In this document: positions 61,043 through 64,000 of the stretch, one piece after another
Layout of the letters: each line of letters starts with the position of its first letter
Position numbering within the stretch: position 1 is the stretch's first letter
Assembly: GCA_947477565.1 (NCBI GenBank)
Contig: CANJUR010000016.1
Location: 1-64,000, forward strand
Length of the DNA stretch: 64,000 nucleotides
Direction of reading: 5' to 3'
DNA from: Deltaproteobacteria bacterium
GTDB lineage: Bacteria > Myxococcota_A > Polyangia > Polyangiales > Ga0077539
Translations under genes and position numbers: made by a program
Notes under the pieces: generated by a model
What the model saw: only the letters and a program-made list of their open reading frames with translations
The model's database searches: none
Told to the model about the DNA's origin: nothing

Positions 61043-61825
61043 CTACCGCCCCGTCCAAACCGGCGTGCGCTTCTCGAGGAAGGCCGCGATGCCCTCCCGC
61101 GCGTCGTCCGTCGAGAGCAACTCGGCGAGCGCGTCGCGCAGCATCGGGAGCGACTGCTCCATCGCCATGTCTCCCTGCCGTGCCCACGCCTTGAGCCCGT
61201 GAGACATCGCCGTCGGCGACCTCGCGGCCAGTTCGCCCGCGAGCGCTTCCACTGCGGCGTCGAGCGCATCGGCAGGCAGCACCCGGTTGAGCAACCCCAG
61301 ACGCTGCCCGTCCAGCGCCGAGAGCTTCTGCCCAAGCAGCATCAACTCCAACAGCGGGCGTCGGGGCACCACGCGGGAAAGCACCGCCATGATCATCATC
61401 GGAAATAATCCCCGATGAATCTCCGGCGTCCCGAGCACCGCGTCGTCGGCCGCGAGCGCAAAGTGCGACGCCGCCACGAGGCCGAGCCCGCCGCCCATCG
61501 CCGTGCCGCGAACCTTCGCCACGATGGGCTTCGGCGATCGCACCATCGCCAGGAGAAGGTCGGCGTAGTCGCCCTTGAAATCGATTCCGTCGCCCTCCCC
61601 GGACATCTGGCCGATGTTGCCGCCCGCGCAGAAGTGACCGCCCGCGCCGGTGAGCACCAGCGCCCGCACGTCTGCATCCTCGGCCACCCGCGCGAGCACG
61701 TGCAGAAGCTCATTGGCCATCTCCGGGCCGATGGCGTTGCGCTTCGTCGGGACGTTGAGCGTCGCAGTCGCGATGGCGCCGCCCTCAACCCCATGCGTCT
61801 CGTACGTCAGCGTGCGAAACGTCAT
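61043..61825 (-). CDS. enoyl-CoA hydratase/isomerase family protein
   Basis: LTGAGGHFCAGGNIGQM, VRGTAMGGGLGLVAASHFALAADDAVLGTPEIHRGLFP. Confidence 0.93.
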   Translation of the reverse strand: MTFRTLTYETHGVEGGAIATATLNVPTKRNAIGPEMANELLHVLARVAEDADVRALVLTGAGGHFCAGGNIGQMSGEGDGIDFKGDYADLLLAMVRSPKPIVAKVRGTAMGGGLGLVAASHFALAADDAVLGTPEIHRGLFPMMIMAVLSRVVPRRPLLELMLLGQKLSALDGQRLGLLNRVLPADALDAAVEALAGELAARSPTAMSHGLKAWARQGDMAMEQSLPMLRDALAELLSTDDAREGIAAFLEKRTPVWTGR

Positions 61826-62682
61826 CGCGAGAGCCCCAGCATCGCCCGCGCCTCATCGACCGTCGCCACCGCGCGGCCGATGTCACGGGTCATCTGGACA
61901 CCCTTCTCCACAAGCTCGCCGTTGGAGCGCGCCATGGTGCCGTCGGGCAGATAGAAGTTGTCCTCCAGGCCGACGCGGATATTGCCGCCCAGGGTGAGCG
62001 CCGCCGCGCAGAGCGACCACTGATCGCGTGAAATACCCACCACCTTCCACGTCGATCCGGCAGGAACCTGGTCGGCCATGAACGCGAGGTGCTTCGCGCT
62101 GGCCTTCACCCCGCCGATGACCCCCATCACCAGGGAGAAATCGAGTGGCGGCTTGAGCAGACCCATCTCGATGAGCGGCTCGGCGGAGCACACGTGCCCC
62201 GTGTCGAAGCACTCAAGCTCGGGCTTCACTCCGCTCGCGTTCATCTTCGTGAGCAGCTCGGCGATGTAGTCGAAGCTGTTCTCGAAGACGAAGTTGAAGA
62301 CCCATGCCTTCTTCTTCGCGTTGTACTTCGCGTAGTTCATCGAGCCCATGTTCAGCGCCGCGATCTCCGGCCGGTAGTCCGTCACGTGAGGCGCCTTGCG
62401 GCCCTCCGGGTCGATGGTCCCGGTGGAGAAGTTCAGGATGATCGGGCACGCCGCGCGGATCGCGTCGCCGATCGCCCGGTAGCGCCCCGCGGTGTAGTCC
62501 GGCGCGCCGTCGTCCGTGCGCGCGTGGATGTGCAGCACCGACGCCCCGGCGTCGTAGGCCCGCTTCGCCTCCGCCGCAAACTCCTCCACCGTGTACGGAA
62601 TCGCTCCGCACTGCGCCCGCGTAGTGACCACGCCGCTCATCGCGCACGTGATGATGACCTTCTCGTTTGTCCCTCGGCTCAT
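61822..62682 (-). CDS. 3-keto-5-aminohexanoate cleavage (BKACE) family protein
   Basis: VIITCAMSGVVTT, YDAGASVLHIHARTDDGAPDYTAGRYR, PELECFDTGHV, VGLEDNFYLPDG; 4-nt overlap with the enoyl-CoA hydratase gene. Confidence 0.93.
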   Translation of the reverse strand: MSRGTNEKVIITCAMSGVVTTRAQCGAIPYTVEEFAAEAKRAYDAGASVLHIHARTDDGAPDYTAGRYRAIGDAIRAACPIILNFSTGTIDPEGRKAPHVTDYRPEIAALNMGSMNYAKYNAKKKAWVFNFVFENSFDYIAELLTKMNASGVKPELECFDTGHVCSAEPLIEMGLLKPPLDFSLVMGVIGGVKASAKHLAFMADQVPAGSTWKVVGISRDQWSLCAAALTLGGNIRVGLEDNFYLPDGTMARSNGELVEKGVQMTRDIGRAVATVDEARAMLGLSR

Positions 62683-62722
62683 CGCAGTCTCCGATCTTCG
62701 TGTGATGTGTCTCGCGCGGCCC

Positions 62723-63343
62723 TCACGGACAGCCCTCGTCTCTCGTCCCGTTGCAGTTGTCGTCGAGCCCGTTGGCGCAGATCTCCGCCGTCCGCGGAAC
62801 CACCTGGCCGACGCACAACGGTGTGCTGCCGCCCTCGCAGCGCTGCATCCCCTCGTGGCAAACCCCCACCCCCCGCGTCGCCATCGGACCCGTGTAGCAC
62901 TGGGCCCCCTGGATGTTGTCCACCGCGCCGTCGCAGTCGTCGTCGATGGTGTTGCACACCTCCCCCTGCGGCCGTGTCTCGCCGTTGCATTGCACCCCCC
63001 AGCGCGCTCCCACGCACCGCTGAAACCCATCCGCGCAGAGCCCCACACCCCGCGTCGCCGGGAGCCCCGTGTAGCACCCGCGAGTCGTCCCCTCGACGCA
63101 CGTCCCGCTGCCCACCTCGCCGCTCGGGCGATCGACCGGCACGTCCACCGAGACCTCCGCACCGACGTCGGTCCTGGCAGGGAGGATGTCCTCGGGCGCG
63201 CCGAGATCCGTACCGCCGGCGTCCAGGTCGGTGAAGGTTCCGCCGGCGTCCAGGTCGGTGAAGGTTCCGTCGGCCTCCGATGCGGTCGCGCAGCCCGACG
63301 CGGCAGTGAAGAGAAGCGCCGCAGCGAGGGTGCATCGAAGCAT
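62723..63343 (-). CDS. MopE-like lipoprotein (putative metal-binding motif)
   Basis: LLFTAASGCATA lipobox; FTDLDAGG direct repeat; EVCNTIDDDCDGAVDN motif and Cys modules. Confidence 0.82.
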   Translation of the reverse strand: MLRCTLAAALLFTAASGCATASEADGTFTDLDAGGTFTDLDAGGTDLGAPEDILPARTDVGAEVSVDVPVDRPSGEVGSGTCVEGTTRGCYTGLPATRGVGLCADGFQRCVGARWGVQCNGETRPQGEVCNTIDDDCDGAVDNIQGAQCYTGPMATRGVGVCHEGMQRCEGGSTPLCVGQVVPRTAEICANGLDDNCNGTRDEGCP

Positions 63344-63461
63344 CGGAGCCGAATGCTATCAGCCACCGCACCGCAGCATCCGACGAAGAATCAGTCGGCT
63401 GACGCTGCTGCGTAGACGTGTACGCTCCGCGTCGACCCCACGTGTCGAGGAAAAGTCATTA

Positions 63462-64000
63462 ATGACGCGATCGCGATCGACGGGGCAGCGGACGTTTCGC
63501 ATCGCCCTCGCACTCGGGGCCCTCAGCCTGCTTTCATCCGGCTCCGCGGACGCCCACTTCATCCTTCGCGAGCCCGCTTCGTGGATGTCCCAGGACGTGC
63601 TCGGCAGCCCGCAGAAACTCGGCCCCTGCGGCAGCGAACCCGGCGGCACCCCCACCGGAACCATCACCGCCGTACAGGCCGGTTCGACCCTCACCGTCAC
63701 CATCACCGAGACCCTCTTCCACCCAGGGCACTACCGCATCGCGCTCGCAACCAACGACCGCAGCGATCTCCCCGCGGAGCCCGTCGTCACCCCGGGCGCA
63801 GCCACCCCCTGCGGCAGCGTCGTCATCCAGGATCCGCCCGTCTTCCCCGTGCTCGCCGATGGCGTCTTCCTGCACACGCGCCCCCTCAGCGGACCGCAGA
63901 CCCTCGAGATCACCCTCCCGCCCAACGTGACGTGCACCCACTGCACGCTCCAGATCCTTGAGTTCATGTCGAACCATGGACTCAACAACCCCGGCGGCTG
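63462..64000 (+). CDS. lytic polysaccharide monooxygenase-like secreted protein (truncated by window end)
   Basis: Signal MTRSRSTGQRTFRIALALGALSLLSSGSADA followed by HFILREPASW (N-terminal His after predicted cleavage); C..C pairs; not in the ORF track because it is open at the edge. Confidence 0.72.
   Translation, partial: MTRSRSTGQRTFRIALALGALSLLSSGSADAHFILREPASWMSQDVLGSPQKLGPCGSEPGGTPTGTITAVQAGSTLTVTITETLFHPGHYRIALATNDRSDLPAEPVVTPGAATPCGSVVIQDPPVFPVLADGVFLHTRPLSGPQTLEITLPPNVTCTHCTLQILEFMSNHGLNNPGG

Overview
High-GC bacterial chromosome segment of about 64 kb. Its style is Myxococcota/Polyangia-like: many lipoproteins with Asp/Ala-rich linkers, MYXO-CTERM-like tails, tandem Ser/Thr kinases and an AgmX/PglI-type domain. 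That taxonomic call is inference from protein style, not a database result. Recognisable housekeeping genes include hemH, yebC, a phosphohexomutase, yggS, maf, pyrD, lon, secA, mutL, erpA/iscA-type, NUDIX and a CoA-transferase pair. Between them are many secreted or envelope proteins: NHL-repeat proteins, a thrombospondin-type-3 protein, an OmpA protein, penicillin-acylase, an amidohydrolase lipoprotein, a MopE-like protein and an LPMO-like protein truncated by the window end. I found no rRNA, tRNA, CRISPR array, prophage or transposase. Points most worth a second look: (1) a 978-aa lipoprotein built of about ten GxGxLxDxxGxDxY repeats, start/stop-coupled to a 2Fe-2S ferredoxin, next to an A-type Fe-S carrier coupled to an exported protein; (2) a decayed sigma-54 activator (58.8-59.2 kb); (3) a probable lipoprotein gene interrupted at a C7 homopolymer (9.66-10.07 kb); (4) a nested inverted-repeat REP/MITE-like element at the left edge; (5) a divergent MopE-like / LPMO-like pair at the right edge. 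I see no clear multi-gene defence or biosynthetic system.
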